Source: Siphonodentalium dalli
Lineage: Eukaryota > Mollusca > Scaphopoda > Gadilida > Siphonodentaliidae
DNA length: 64,000 nt
Reading direction: 5' to 3'
Assembly (NCBI GenBank): GCA_032622095.1
Contig: CP136067.1
Span: 61,080,893 to 61,144,892 of the forward strand
Each line of letters opens with the position of its first letter. Within the stretch, counting starts at the first letter, position 1. Positions 47,214 through 58,211 of the stretch are shown piece by piece. The notes below the pieces were generated by a model. It did no database searches. It was not told the origin of the DNA and worked only from the letters and a program-made list of their open reading frames with translations. Made by a program: the position numbers and the translations under genes.

Positions 47214-48065
47214 CTGTAGCTCAACTTGTGGAGTGGATAATGTCATACAATACAGTAAATGGAATTGGTAAGCTCCCATCTAGATGATCATAAACATGCC
47301 TGTATATTTTCAAATGCAGGATGCAGAGTGTACCGATGAATTCAAATTTGAAATAAAGGGTCAATGACCAACATGTCCGACGAAGGTGGCAGGTTTGAAG
47401 GATTTATGGGTTTCAGATCCATATACTACAAACTGTATGAGCAACTGATTACACCGATTACCAATATGATACAAAGTGCATATTCACTAAATAAGTTGCA
47501 CATCTTCAATGTGTAGAGAATGGTCAATAACTCTAAAATTAAACATTTCTAAGTCGAAAAATGGCAATAACTCTGCCAAAATGACTCCGACTGAACTCAG
47601 GTTCCCATGCTGGTTGACATCTGTGCAATTAAAAAAAAATTTGACTGGAAAATGACAAGACTCAGACAAAAGATGCGTCCAAGGAAGTATGATTCCATGT
47701 CGAAAAAGGGCAATAACTCCACCAAAATAAGTCAGACCAAACTCAAAATCACAGGTGCGCAGATTCCCATGCTGGTTGATATATGTGCCTACTAGTAGTT
47801 AAAAGAAATTGACTAGAAAAATGACAGAATACAGGCTCGGAGAAAGTTCTGGATGGATGCACACATGGATGGACACGGATGGACGAGGGTCATTAATATA
47901 GTACTCCGGCAATGTTGGGGGGACAATCAAAGTTGGCTGCTGGCGGCCATGTTTAAAAAAAAAATTTGGGAAAAATCTATGTCTCCCATCTGGAGGTCAC
48001 CCTGAAGATCCATATTAAGTTTAGTGATGGATGAGTGATGTAGCCTATAGGGTGTGCCAGAGGAT
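47214..48065 (+). mobile_element. HINE-like fragments (type 1, type 2, type 1)
   Basis: After the hAT the type-1 leader resumes (GTAGCTCAACTTGTGG) and reaches GTAAGCTCCCATCTAGATGA. Two type-2 units follow at about 47560 and 47697 (CGAAAAAGGGCAATAACTCC, AATCACAGGTGCGCAGATTC) with their GGATGGACACGGATGGACGA tail. Then a type-1 core piece with GGCTGCTGGCGGCCATG at about 47935. This is a mosaic of incomplete copies. Confidence 0.65.
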
Positions 48066-48188
48066 TTAGTCTATTTCCTCAATTATATAAATCAATTCCG
48101 CTATTGTAACGCTATTTGTGTAGTGGTATATGAATACTTGACTTTGTATTTGTTTTAAATCAACATGTGCAAGCAGGTCCATCGTGGA

Positions 48189-48250
48189 CAAGATGAACGA
48201 GAGGCCGATCACGATCGGCAGATGTTTAACCCATACCTTGGCGACAGCAA
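48189..48250 (+). mobile_element. 'GAGAGGCCGATCACG' family, copy 3 (5' end only)
   Basis: AACGAGAGGCCGATCACGAT, CGGCAGATGTTTAACCCATA and CCTTGGCGA match the first 60 bp of copies 1 and 2. Confidence 0.7.
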
Positions 48251-48859
48251 TGAGCTATTTTCATATATCCTTACCCCATCCTTTTCATGAGTGCAAATCT
48301 TTAAACAATTCACACCTTACTATTAATTCACAAGTGAAATCACACTTATCGGGCACCTTGCTCACATTAACACAATGTTAACACAGATGCGGCTTTGATT
48401 TCAACCCATTAATGACTCCAACACACATACATATATGTCTTATAGAGTTATAAAGCTAATTAAGCTCAATCCATAGTCGGAGAGAAGCTCCATAGTCGGA
48501 GAGAAGCACCATAGCTGTTAAATATCAAATAGTTACGAAATTAGGTACACAAACATCATAGCAACTCAATTAATCTACTTATTACATTGGAACATGAGAC
48601 ATAACATTGTGTGTTTCTTTTTAGCATCATTGCTATTTGTTGTTCATTATATTTTGTGTCAGCTGCATATTAAAAATTCATAGCAACCTATTAAATATTT
48701 CACCACTAAAAAAACAATCAATAACTGATCAACTATAGAAGGGATGTATAGACCAGGATATAAAATATGATTGCTAATGATTGGATATAAATGTTAATTT
48801 TCTTCTAATTTGATCATTGGAAAGATGTTTGTAAACAGTTTAAATATAATTGAAGTTAA

Positions 48860-50420
48860 GGTTAATATTTTCAAAACGATTCGATCGATACCAAAATATA
48901 TACATGTGAAGAATGTGTCATGATTATCACAGATGTGATTATTTATAGAGTGATATTTAGCTATCACATTGTGTCAACAGAATTGGTGAAGGATGTTAAT
49001 ATATTTAAGCAAATAAACCAAATGACCCTCACTATGCAGGTAAGAGTGTGTTATCATAAACTGTGCCAGAACTGTAAACATAATTAATGGAAATATTTGA
49101 GTTATCAAATCGGATAGTAAGGAATTAATCTTACCCAAACTAATGAACTGATAAACACAGAGTAGTCAACAAAAAGAATGGAATTTAGAAACCCATACAA
49201 TAAGTCAGTCTCAAGAATCCCAGCACTGTTAATATTATCCTGTAGCCCAAATGCAATTGAGGGAATTTCAAAATAAGACATATCCTCTAATGATGAACCT
49301 GGCTCAAAGTTAAAGTGATAACTTAATATATGTCTATCAGATAATATGAGTCTATCGAATGGGTTAATTTTAATCCAAATCCATGCAAGTTAAAAGTGGA
49401 TCACCATCAACATGGACATAGAATAGGAGAATGATCAAATAAAAGACATCAGAAGACCATATCATGTGTGCAGAGGGTTAATCATTTTCAATGACATCAT
49501 ATGATGGAACTAAGGAATTGATGTATTAATTATTTTCTAAGTTATGACAACAGTATCTCTGTAAACAATAATGCCATGAACTGCATGGATTCAACAGAAT
49601 TGGAATAAAGAGTCTGTAATCAATCACAGTTTGACAGTTGGTGCTATCAGGTCACTGTGTCCAAAGCAATAAATTATCTCCTTCCAATAACACAGGTGTG
49701 TTGTGTCTTGTTCTATTCATATTTAATAGTGCATGGAAAAGAGGTATGAATTATAAAGGGCCATAACTCTGTTAAAATATACTGGATCAAACCCATATTC
49801 GCACTTGATCTGTATTTAGGGGTCACAAATTCATATACCAAAATTGGTGTCAATCAGATGAAAAATATTTGAGTCATCCTGGCTTGGATGAATTCTATTT
49901 TAAAACAAGAGTGGAAAGGGTTAACTAAACAATACCAAAATCCATACAGATGAAAGACTTAGGTAAGAAATATGAGGCAGATCAGAAGAAATATGTTCAA
50001 TTTATTTTGGATTGGATAGCATATGTGTGAAGGGTTAATTATTTTCTAAACTTATCAACTAATTGATACCCAAAACTATACAGGTGAGGGGTGTGTCATC
50101 ATAAACCTACATATCAGATATGAAAACAATCAGACAAAAAACACTTTGGTTACAGCATCGGATAGCTCATGCCTATGTGCGGATGCAAAGTGTTAATAAT
50201 TTCTAAACCGATCAACCGATCGATACCAAAAACTATACAGGTGAGAAGTGTGTTATCATAAACATACACATAAAATTTGAACACGATACGATACAAAATA
50301 TTCGAGTAATTGAATCGGATAGCAAGTGTCTACAGACCGACGGATGGACGGACGACGGATGGTTGATCCAGACGTCGGCATTATGTGTACCATACATGGT
50401 ATGGGTACACATAAAAACCA
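48860..50420 (+). mobile_element. Type-3 HINE-like element, degenerate core array and 3' end
   Basis: Units of about 155 bp recur with ACCAAAA-ATACAGGTGA-AGTGTGT, ATCATAAAC and AAAATATTTGAGTTATC near 48890, 49020, 49920, 50070 and 50225, with gaps and mutations. The end has GACGGATGGACGGACGACGG and hairpin TACCATACATGGTATGGGTA, then CACATAAAAA (50388-50416). The left limit is uncertain. Confidence 0.55.
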
Positions 50421-50580
50421 ATGCTTGGAATATTTTTCCCACAAAGAGTCATTCAGTGCCAGTAATTTCAGACTAATGGTTCGGTGTTAACCACTGGGTA
50501 AGTTTTAGGAGGGTTGTAGGAGGGTTATAAAATGGCCTTCTTCGGATATGAGAAAAAGTGAAATGACAAGACAAACATAC

Positions 50581-50669
50581 CTGAGTTATGAGCTGTGGTT
50601 GTAACTGGAGAGTCTGTGGTGTCTGGGTTACCATAGCTACAGGATTATACCGTGTAGGTGAGCTCAATG
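50581..50669 (-). CDS. HIPK: HIPK exon e
   Basis: This 89-nt exon enters in phase 1, completing a Thr codon, and leaves in phase 0. The acceptor is TTTTAATTTCAG and the donor CAG|GTATGT. It encodes LSSPTRYNPVAMVTQTPQTL then QLQPQLITQ. HIPK2 has SPSKHAGYSVR, VPIVTQAPGAQPLQIQ and PGLLAQ at the same place. It is short, but the VTQxP-Q-LQ-QP core and both flanking phases support it. Confidence 0.88.
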
Positions 50670-50869
50670 CTGAAATTAAAATGTTTTTTAGTCAATATTC
50701 AATATATAAGGATGTCCATGATATTAGCTCAGACAAGTGCATCATATACTAAGCTAAATTAAATGTCTGACCTGTTTATGCCCTCTGGATATAGAGTACA
50801 AAGTTTTTACTCAATGTCTGCGTCAGTTTGTATGACACGGTATGAGAGATTATTAACATTGTGATCTCC

Positions 50870-50955
50870 CTTTTTGAGCTAACTGGTTTGTCAGCAAGCA
50901 TCTACACCATGTGCATATGAGTGATATGACTTATTCGCAGGTGAGCTAAAACATA
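50870..50955 (+). repeat. 3' end remnant of another HINE-like element
   Basis: TTTTTGAGCTAACTGG and GCAGGTGAGCTAAAACAT resemble the tail seen at 6400 (CAGGTGAGCTAAAAA). No core unit was recognised. Confidence 0.4.
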
Positions 50956-51599
50956 TTTTATTTGCACTTATCGTTCTTTGACACCTAATTTCTGTTCATT
51001 TCTCAAATTCCTATCTTGGTGTTTAGAAATAAAAATTTGATTCTGGGATCAACAATTTAATCAAACTTTGCTTCCAACTTTCTATGTTGTTACACACCTA
51101 CATTTAATTTATCAACTGAGAACCAAAATAATCAGCAAATTCTAAGTCAACAAGGGCCCATAACTCCGGTAAAAATGAGGGGATCAAAAAATAATTTGGA
51201 GGGACAATCAAAATAAAGCACCCAATGCAAAGCATTTCTTCAATGTGGCAGTATCCAAAAAGTTCATACCTAATCTGAGTAGAAGATATGAATCAAGATC
51301 ATCACAGCCCTGGCATAATACACTGATCTAAGTAGAAGATAACCTAGATAATCTTACAATGAAGAAACAAGATCACCACAGCCCTGGCATAATGAATTGT
51401 TGGTTTTGCTTTAAATGGCACTTGAGACATCCGAAAATCAAAATGTTTATGGAGATGGATCAATAACATAACATGCCCCAAGTTTAAAATAGTCGTATAT
51501 AAAGAAGTAAAAGATATGGGGAGAGTAACCTTGGTATACTGAACACAGGCTCACAAGACAATGACATTAGTGCTATGGGAGCCATTTTAGTTGTTTGAC

Positions 51600-52554
51600 T
51601 AGGGCTTCACGGTATCCAGATTTTAATACCGACTACGGTATTGAAAATGATACCGCGATATGACTAAATATCGTCACCAATAAATTTGAGTTGAACTGTT
51701 TGAGAAGCAGACAAAAATATAGCATTATTGATTTGATAATGATAATTATGAACACATGTTGCTTTGACAGGTATATAAAAATAATTAATATAAATGGTCC
51801 TGAGTTTCGTTCTTTATACGACGGATAGATATATTTATAAGTGCCTGACGTAATCGGGAATTCCCTACGAACTGCTGGTCGCTTATGACATTAAAAATGG
51901 CGCTAACAGTCGCTCGTGAAAATAATAATAGCAAACATGTATTGATTTCATATTTTATATTGTACAAACAAAACAAGATAACTAATGTGACAAGCATAGA
52001 ATAGAAGTCCGTATCTGATTTTAACTTATCCATTTTCGATGTATAGGACTGATATCTGGCCGTGTAGTTTATATATACCTTTCAAAAATGATCTAATGAG
52101 TTAGTGCATTATACGTCTAATGCATAATATTTTGTGGCGCTGTTGAACGCGCGTCATTGTGTCTCCAGATTATACAAACACCACACAGTTTTTATTGTAT
52201 ATGACCAGGAAACCTTCCAGCAATATTGAGCTGAGAACAGCCTGCTCAATTGCCGCCCATGCAATAAGGCATGCCGACTTGATTGTCCGCAGTGTGTTGA
52301 CAAACGCTTATGGAGCAGTAAGAAATAATTAATTTTTACGCCACGCTAAACCTAAGCCGTTAGCAATGGCCTTTGTCTCAGCATTATAGGTGTCGATGGT
52401 TGCTAAATACTTGACACTGATAGAGATATCATCAGTATTAATATCCACACCGGCGGCTACGATGTACCGACTATTTGCATAAAGTGAAACCGACTACACG
52501 GAGTCAAAAACAGTATCGCGATATGACTAAATACCGAAATACCGTGAAGCCCTA
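51600..52554. mobile_element. Non-autonomous hAT element with perfect 8-bp target duplication
   Basis: The ends TAGGGCTTCACGGTAT and ATACCGTGAAGCCCTA are perfect inverses. TGTTTGAC flanks both (51592-51599 and 52555-52562), the 8-bp duplication expected of hAT transposition. Subterminal GATACCGCGATATGACTAAA is repeated in the same orientation near the right end (AGTATCGCGATATGACTAAA). The interior (about 900 bp) has no transposase. The element sits in the HIPK intron after exon d, with its duplication beginning 16 bp past the splice donor. Confidence 0.9.
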
Positions 52555-52578
52555 TGTTTGACATGATCAGCAACTTAC

Positions 52579-52783
52579 TCTGTACACCAGCAGGAACGAT
52601 CAACGATGACATGCATAGCGGCTGTCGTAGAAGTTCGTGCCTGTTGAAATGAGCTGTGTTCCTTTGAGCCAGCTGTTGGTTAACTTGAGATGTCTGGTAT
52701 GGTATATATTGTGCTGGATACTGAAGGTAAGGTAGTTCAGCACTTTGATGGGTGCTACTCGATAGGTGGTTCTGTGTTGCAAT
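52579..52783 (-). CDS. HIPK: HIPK exon d: Gln-rich linker
   Basis: This 205-nt exon enters in phase 0 and leaves in phase 1. The acceptor is TTATTTTAG and the donor CAGA|GTAAGT. It encodes a Ser/Gln/Tyr-rich stretch beginning IATQNHLSSSTHQSAELPYL and ending LCMSSLIVPAGVQ. It aligns loosely with the HIPK2 segment that runs from LNYPSTLYQP to QALIVCPPGFQGLQ, which shares the pattern of aromatic and proline positions and a LIV-P-GVQ/GLQ end. Identity is low, but phase and position leave little doubt. The intron after it begins 16 bp before the target duplication of a hAT transposon. Confidence 0.88.
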
Positions 52784-53239
52784 CTAAAATAATAAGCAGT
52801 GTGATAAAGAAATATTTAAAAAAAAAATTAATTTAAATTTTTATTGTTCTGTTAGTCATGTTGTTTGGTCAAATTTTGAGACTAATAGGAGAGATGTTAA
52901 TTTGTTAAATGTAAACTGAAATTAGGCCTAACAAAATTATACGTTTGTTTCCGCTAACGGACTGAAAAATAATTGGGTAGGTAGGTAGGCAAAACTTTTT
53001 TTTTTTTTAAATCTTTTTATTTTTTCAGGATGCAATTCACTGTGTCATATTTAAGGAAATTTTAGACATTACAAGCCATATTATTGCTAATTTGCTTAGC
53101 CCATAAAGATAAAACAAAAACACAATCTCAGGGAGATATAACAAAGCTAAAATGGGACAATAACGTTCATTTTATCTGTTTTATAACATGTCCGTAACGC
53201 AGGTTTCACTTCTGCATCAAACTCCCCACATTATTGTCA

Positions 53240-53690
53240 CATACAAAATTGTGGGCAGTTGCAGTGCATATTCCCGGGGCCGCAGATGCATAAGGGTGAC
53301 CAGTGACTTCGTCCCACTGCATTCTTGTCCCACCAATTTTTGTCCCGAAAAGGTGACCTCGTCCCACTTGTCGGTGATCTCGTAAAATCCCATAAAATCG
53401 GAATGAGGTCGCCATTTTGGGACGAAGTCACTAGCATTCCGCATAAGACACTATGCGTGGTGGGATGATATGGTGGGCGCGGACGCTTATATATATTATT
53501 ATTGTGGGCCATTGCAGACACTCTATGGCGCATAAGATACATTATATATTATTATTGTGGGCGGTTGCGGCGCATATTCCCATAGCCACAGGCGCATAAG
53601 ACACTGGGTGGTGGGATGGGCTGGTGGGTGGGCTTATATATATACCATATATTATTACTGTGGGGGGGGGGGGGGGGGGGGGGCGCTTGC
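53240..53690. repeat. GTGGG-rich degenerate tandem repeat with 22-G run
   Basis: Units contain ATTATTGTGGGC-GTTGC, GCATATTCCC, CGCATAAGACACT and GGTGGGATG, near 53250, 53500 and 53550. They end in 22 consecutive G (53662-53683). A MITE interrupts the first unit. Confidence 0.65.
53302..53432. mobile_element. 131-bp MITE, ends AGTGACTTCGTCCCA
   Basis: AGTGACTTCGTCCCA at 53302 is perfectly inverted as TGGGACGAAGTCACT ending at 53432. The inside repeats TGACCTCGTCCCA. Non-coding. Confidence 0.8.
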
Positions 53691-54924
53691 AGACAATCCT
53701 CGTGAGTGCCCAATAAACAAACGTGCGGAATAATAGTGTGTGGTGGAATTTTTAGGAAAATAAAAAAAACATACAGGGCAAAATAATAGTATGGGGTGGA
53801 ATTTCGTGGTAAAAATATTAAACTGACTGTTTGTATTTTTAAAACATTTGTCCAAAAGATAGCCCAAGCTGAATTAAGTAGCTAGGAGGAATCTTCTAAG
53901 ATGAATTACTGAGGCTTTGGGAGGACGTGTAATACGGTGTATTGGTTTGAGTCACCGAGCTTCTAATTTCTAAAAAAAAAAATAATAATAATAACTTTGA
54001 AAAAAAAGTTTGCTTTTTAAACAATATTTGTTCTAAATTCAATAAAATTGAATTGAATTCAATTAGATAAGTGGAAACCCTATATTTGTTAGACCTGAAG
54101 GTTTAAAGCTGCACTGAATCAAGCCCATTGTGACTGTATGATAAAAACGATGTATATGTACCACGAAAATAGGAAACTTGATCATTATTTGACACTATTC
54201 AACGTACCAATATGAAATGTTCGTAGAAATAAATGTTATGCTGTGGTTAAATAGTTAATGTATTTATATTGTAGTGGTGAAGTCATCAATAATTAATGGA
54301 TTAACCCATTCTCGGATCATAGATTGTCTTGTCAAAGTTCAAATAAATTTTGAATGAAAAAACGTACCGCAGTTATTTCATACGCATTGACAATTTCATA
54401 ACGAAACGATACCGGAAGTAGGTCTTGCACACTCGTCTACCGGTAATTCCAACGAATTAATTAATAATAGTTACAAATTACAATGGAATTATGCATAATT
54501 TGTTTTAATTACCAACAACAAAAATATCAATGTTGGTTTTCTTCCATTATAATAGAGATTTAGATATTTAAAAAAAAAATCTCAAAATAAAAAGTTTAGA
54601 GTCGGCGGTTTAAAATAGGGTCGGTCGGGTTAGCGGAAACAAACGTATATATTTTTTAGGCCTTATGAAACAATGGATGAAATATAAAGTCTTTGATTCA
54701 CACCATCTCCCTGGTAGCTATGAATATTATTTACAAACATGATTGTGACAACATAGCTGTTGTGGTTATCATCTGGCAGGACAACAATATTTTAATGGAC
54801 AAGATCGACTGACAATGCTCATTTCTATAGTCCCTATAATTCTTTTTGACAAACAAGAAAACAGGATGTGGTAAGAAAGATCAATTCATAGCCATAGCTC
54901 AGTTTGACAGCCAAGTAAATCATA

Positions 54925-55015
54925 ACGAGAGGCCGATCACGACTTATGTACTAAATTAGTATAGACAAATGTACATAACACAAATACTCACATTATTGGA
55001 ATTTATGGGTCCTGG
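54925..55015 (+). mobile_element. 'GAGAGGCCGATCACG' family, copy 4 (internally deleted)
   Basis: AACGAGAGGCCGATCACGAC jumps directly to TTATGTACTAAATTAGTATA and ACAAATGTACATAACACAAA, skipping about 90 bp present in copies 1 and 2. Confidence 0.7.
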
Positions 55016-55292
55016 TATGAATTTTGCCAACTTTGACTTCAGTAGGCATATAAAAACATTGGACCCTAACCTGAGATAAATGAACACAGTCTATAACCTG
55101 TTGGTCAGTATAGCTCTCAAGAAAATAGTTTAGACCATACCCAAGTATTATCCATATAATGTTAATACAGCCATAATATGATGAGGATTCTTGCTTCTAT
55201 GAACCTTAACTCTATTCGATTCTAAAAGATTCCCACAGTTAATATACAAGGTTTGCACATCAAAGATGGCTCTGGTAGAGTTATATCCATGG

Positions 55293-56447
55293 TTAACTCT
55301 TTCGTTGCCGAGCTAATTTTACACCTAAATTGCCGGAGAATTATGAGAAAACTGATTTTATTGTGGAAAAGTATGATACAATAATAGTCTTCTTCTTATG
55401 AAATAATGATTCAAATATCAAGGACATGTATGTAGGTGATTAGCCAAAGAATTGCGGGTGAATATTTTGCCGAAGAATATTCACGACAATTAAGGGGCAT
55501 AACTCCTTGTCACCCAAGGGAAATAACTCCAAATAAGGATTTTTTTGCAATAATCCAATTGAAAAATGGCCCACAACCTACTATATTCAATATTGGTTTT
55601 CTGAGACAGTATTCCAACGATGATGATCTGATAAATCTTTCTACTGTCTTTCTCATTTTAAAAACTTGCAAGAGTAAATTAGGGTCTAGTTCTGGTATAG
55701 CTGGACCATATGTGAGGAGCTACACAATGCAGGAGCCGATTTAGACTTTAGTTGCGACAGTTTACTATGAAAATAGCTAGGTTTTTTAATTGAGGAAAAT
55801 GGCAATTTTGACTGTCAAAAAACAAAACAAAAATTGTGATATATAATTAAATCTCTAACTACAAGCTTATCATCATTGTGCTATAAATAAAATAACAAAA
55901 ATGACACATATGCATGTGGTCTAAACTGTCACTGAGGCACGCTGGGGCCTGTCAGAGTTTATAATCACGCTGTTTGTTTTAGTGAATTACGTTTTTACCT
56001 TGAAAAATAGGTGATTCATTCAGCAAAAACGGCAATTTTGACTATTAAAAAAACTAATAAAACAATCTAAAGTACACATAATCTTTATTGTAATGTCAGG
56101 TAAAATGCAGATCTTTCATATAAATAATTGTCTAAAAATATTTTTCTGAAATTGTCGGCCATTTTGGATTTCCGACTGCAGATCTTACATTTTGTTTACA
56201 AACTTATTTCATTATTTTAATTTTCAAACATCTTAAAAAGGATTAAAAATCAGATATATACTGCAGAATTTAATTAGAAACAATTAAAACAATAATTTTA
56301 TGAAACTTGAAAAACTTTTTTATTATTGTCATACAGCTGTGATCAAAATAATTACGGTTACAAATATGGCCGATAATATCGGCCCTGGCAATTTACCGAC
56401 CGGACATTTGGGCCGATAATATCGGCCCCTGGCAATCAAAGAGTTAA
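55293..56447. mobile_element. 1.15-kb TTAA-ended element with GGCCGATAATATCGGCC palindromes
   Basis: The ends TTAACTCTTTCGTTGCC and GGCAATCAAAGAGTTAA are inverted. Two copies of the palindrome GGCCGATAATATCGGCC lie near the right end (about 56368 and 56411), each followed by CTGGCAAT. The 102-codon open frame inside (55436-55744) is not recognisable. TTAA-flanked ends suggest a piggyBac-like non-autonomous element. Confidence 0.65.
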
Positions 56448-56475
56448 GAGTGAATCTGTTCGACTGAGAGTAAAT

Positions 56476-56900
56476 AATGAAAGTGTCGATGACACTGTAG
56501 CTCAATTTGATCGGAGGTGGGGGTAATTTCATGTTTTCCAGTTGATGGAGCGATTAGGAATGTAGAAAGTTGAAATGTCTAAGTAATACTAGATGTCAAC
56601 TTGAAGAGATATATATATAAAGTAAAATCCAAAATGGCCATGTTTAAATCGAAAATGTTTCAAATTCGTAAGCTCCCATCCAGAGGTCATCCTACACATG
56701 TCTGTACATTTTCAAAACAATTCTCCAATAAATGCGGGCTGCAGGGTGTGCCGATGGATTCAAATTTTAAATCCAAGATGGCTGCTAGCAGCCATGTTTT
56801 TTAACGAATTGCAGAAAAAAACTATGGCTGGCTCCCATCTAGAGGTCACCCCAAAGATCCATATGAAGTTTGCTGCACCGGTATTTGGCACAATTGACCC
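56476..56900 (+). mobile_element. Type-1 HINE-like element, 5' leader and about two units
   Basis: Leader GAAAGTGTCGATGACACTGT then AGCTCAATTTG; a GGAGCGATTAGGAATGTAGA segment shared with the copy at 59887; units with AAAATCCAAAATGGCCATG, GTAAGCTCCCATCCAGAGGT and CCAAGATGGCTGCTAGCAGC. The 3' end is missing. Confidence 0.75.
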
Positions 56901-57316
56901 CACCACCCAAAGACATATATATAAGACATATATAAGACAAGGTAACTACTATCTATCAGATGGCCCTTATTCCCACCATCTGGCATTGTAAAGCTGCAGC
57001 TAACATATTTAAACCAATTGTATTCAAACTAAACACACGTTTTGTTCCGAAGGACTCTAGTTCATTTTGACATATCACCCGACTCAATCGGTTGATTGTG
57101 TCAAAAGTTACAGGCACCAGGACAGGACAATTCTTGCCAAGATTTCTGGTCAGACATTTACTGGGCATACCGGCTGAAAAACATTTACGATCAGACCTGA
57201 GAGTATTGCCAGTTATTGTCAGTGACATTCGTCAAGACTTACATTTGATCAATTTCTGTTAAATTTCAATTCATTTCAGCTCATAATAGAATCTCCCCTT
57301 GCAACCATGACAGAGA

Positions 57317-57412
57317 TATGCAGTTAAATAGCTTTCACGAAAGTGAGAGACGTAACTTGACCATGGGACAAATTAAGCATCGCACTTTCTTCAGAGCTAT
57401 TTAACTGCATAG
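57317..57412. repeat. Short inverted repeat
   Basis: TATGCAGTTAAATAGCT at 57317 is inverted as AGCTATTTAACTGCATA near 57396-57412. The inner CACGAAAGTG and CGCACTTTC also partly pair. Confidence 0.6.
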
Positions 57413-57479
57413 TGCCATAAGTGCAATAACAAAAATTTACCTAAAATGTGAGTATTGATGAATATCACAGACAAAAATT

Positions 57480-57680
57480 GGCTGTCCCCTCAGAAAATTC
57501 ATTTTGGATCAAACCATATTCGAACTTGATCTGTACTTTGGGTCAAGAAACTCACGTATAAAAATTTATTTCCGATCAGACAAAATATGTTTGAGTTATC
57601 ACAGCATGCGTGAATTCTAAGTAGAAAAACGGCCATAACTCCATAAAAAAAAAACCCATATTCTAACTCATAAATCATTA
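57480..57680 (+). repeat. Type-3 core units, degenerate
   Basis: GGATCAAACCATATTCGAAC, TTGATCTGTACTTTGGGTCA and ACGGCCATAACTCCATAAAA match the core at 38715 and 49755. It ends 25-30 bp before the donor side of HIPK exon c. Confidence 0.6.
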
Positions 57681-57704
57681 ATCATAAATCATTAATACAC
57701 TTAC

Positions 57705-57870
57705 CTGTGAGTGCAGTGCATTCAGGTGGTTGTTAAAAGTCACTGTCACACTGCTACCCGTAGATGAAGGAACAAAGTTGGCCATCATAGTGTTACCGTT
57801 CTGATTAATATCATAAACATTGCCATTAGGTCGTCGGCATGTCTCCATGGCTTGGACACTCTGTTTTACA
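57705..57870 (-). CDS. HIPK: HIPK exon c: post-kinase segment
   Basis: This 166-nt exon enters in phase 2, completing an Ile codon, and leaves in phase 0. The acceptor follows TTTCCTGGACAG and the donor is CAG|GTAAGT. The product contains VKQSVQAMETCRRPN, NVYDINQNG and SVTVTFNNHLNALHSQ. HIPK2 has the matching order HVKSCFQNMEICKRR, NMYDTVNQ and LTMTFNNQLTTVHNQ just after its kinase domain, so the assignment is firm despite moderate identity. The reading frame is fixed by both neighbours. Confidence 0.92.
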
Positions 57871-58177
57871 CTGTCCAGGAAAAAATGAACATCTCAAATT
57901 AGAATTACATATACAGTCAAATTTAAGTCGAATGTCTGCAACCTGAAAACCCTGTTAAATTGAAGCAGAGATTTGATCGTGGCTAAAGGCCTGCACAAAG
58001 ACTTCAAAATTAACACGAATAAGTCCAACGACAATAGTTTGAGAATTCCTGGTTTAATAAGTAAATCTGGTCCCTCGAGGCAGTTTACGTGGTAAATGAT
58101 AGATTACTCTCAGGATCCAAATAGAAGAAAGGTGTTGGGGGAGGGGGTGGAAAATATATCAAAATCAAATAAGAGTA

Positions 58178-58209
<32 letters not shown>
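58178..58209 (+). repeat. Poly-G run of 32
   Basis: Thirty-two consecutive G flanked by AAGAGTA and CAAAATAAAAGTAGGGG. This is the longest homopolymer in the window, and the exact length may be affected by sequencing. It is C-rich in the HIPK transcript. Confidence 0.85.

Positions 58210-58211
<2 letters not shown>

Larger units (their letters stand above)
52923..54664. mobile_element. 1.74-kb element with inverted ends, nested repeats inside
   Basis: AGGCCTAACAAAATTATACG and ACGTTTGTTTCCGCTAAC at the left are inverted at the right (GTTAGCGGAAACAAACGT, then TTTTTTAGGCCT). GGGTAGGTAGGTAGG and GGGTCGGTCGGG follow inside. The interior holds a GTGGGC-rich repeat, a MITE (53302-53432) and a 22-G run. 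No transposase was recognised. Confidence 0.65.

Noticed and set aside
51785-52033. 82-codon minus-strand open frame inside the hAT element
   Set aside because: It lacks any hAT transposase motif; the element looks non-autonomous.
56956-57228. 90-codon minus-strand open frame
   Set aside because: No recognisable motif and no splice link to HIPK phases; it cannot be told from chance.
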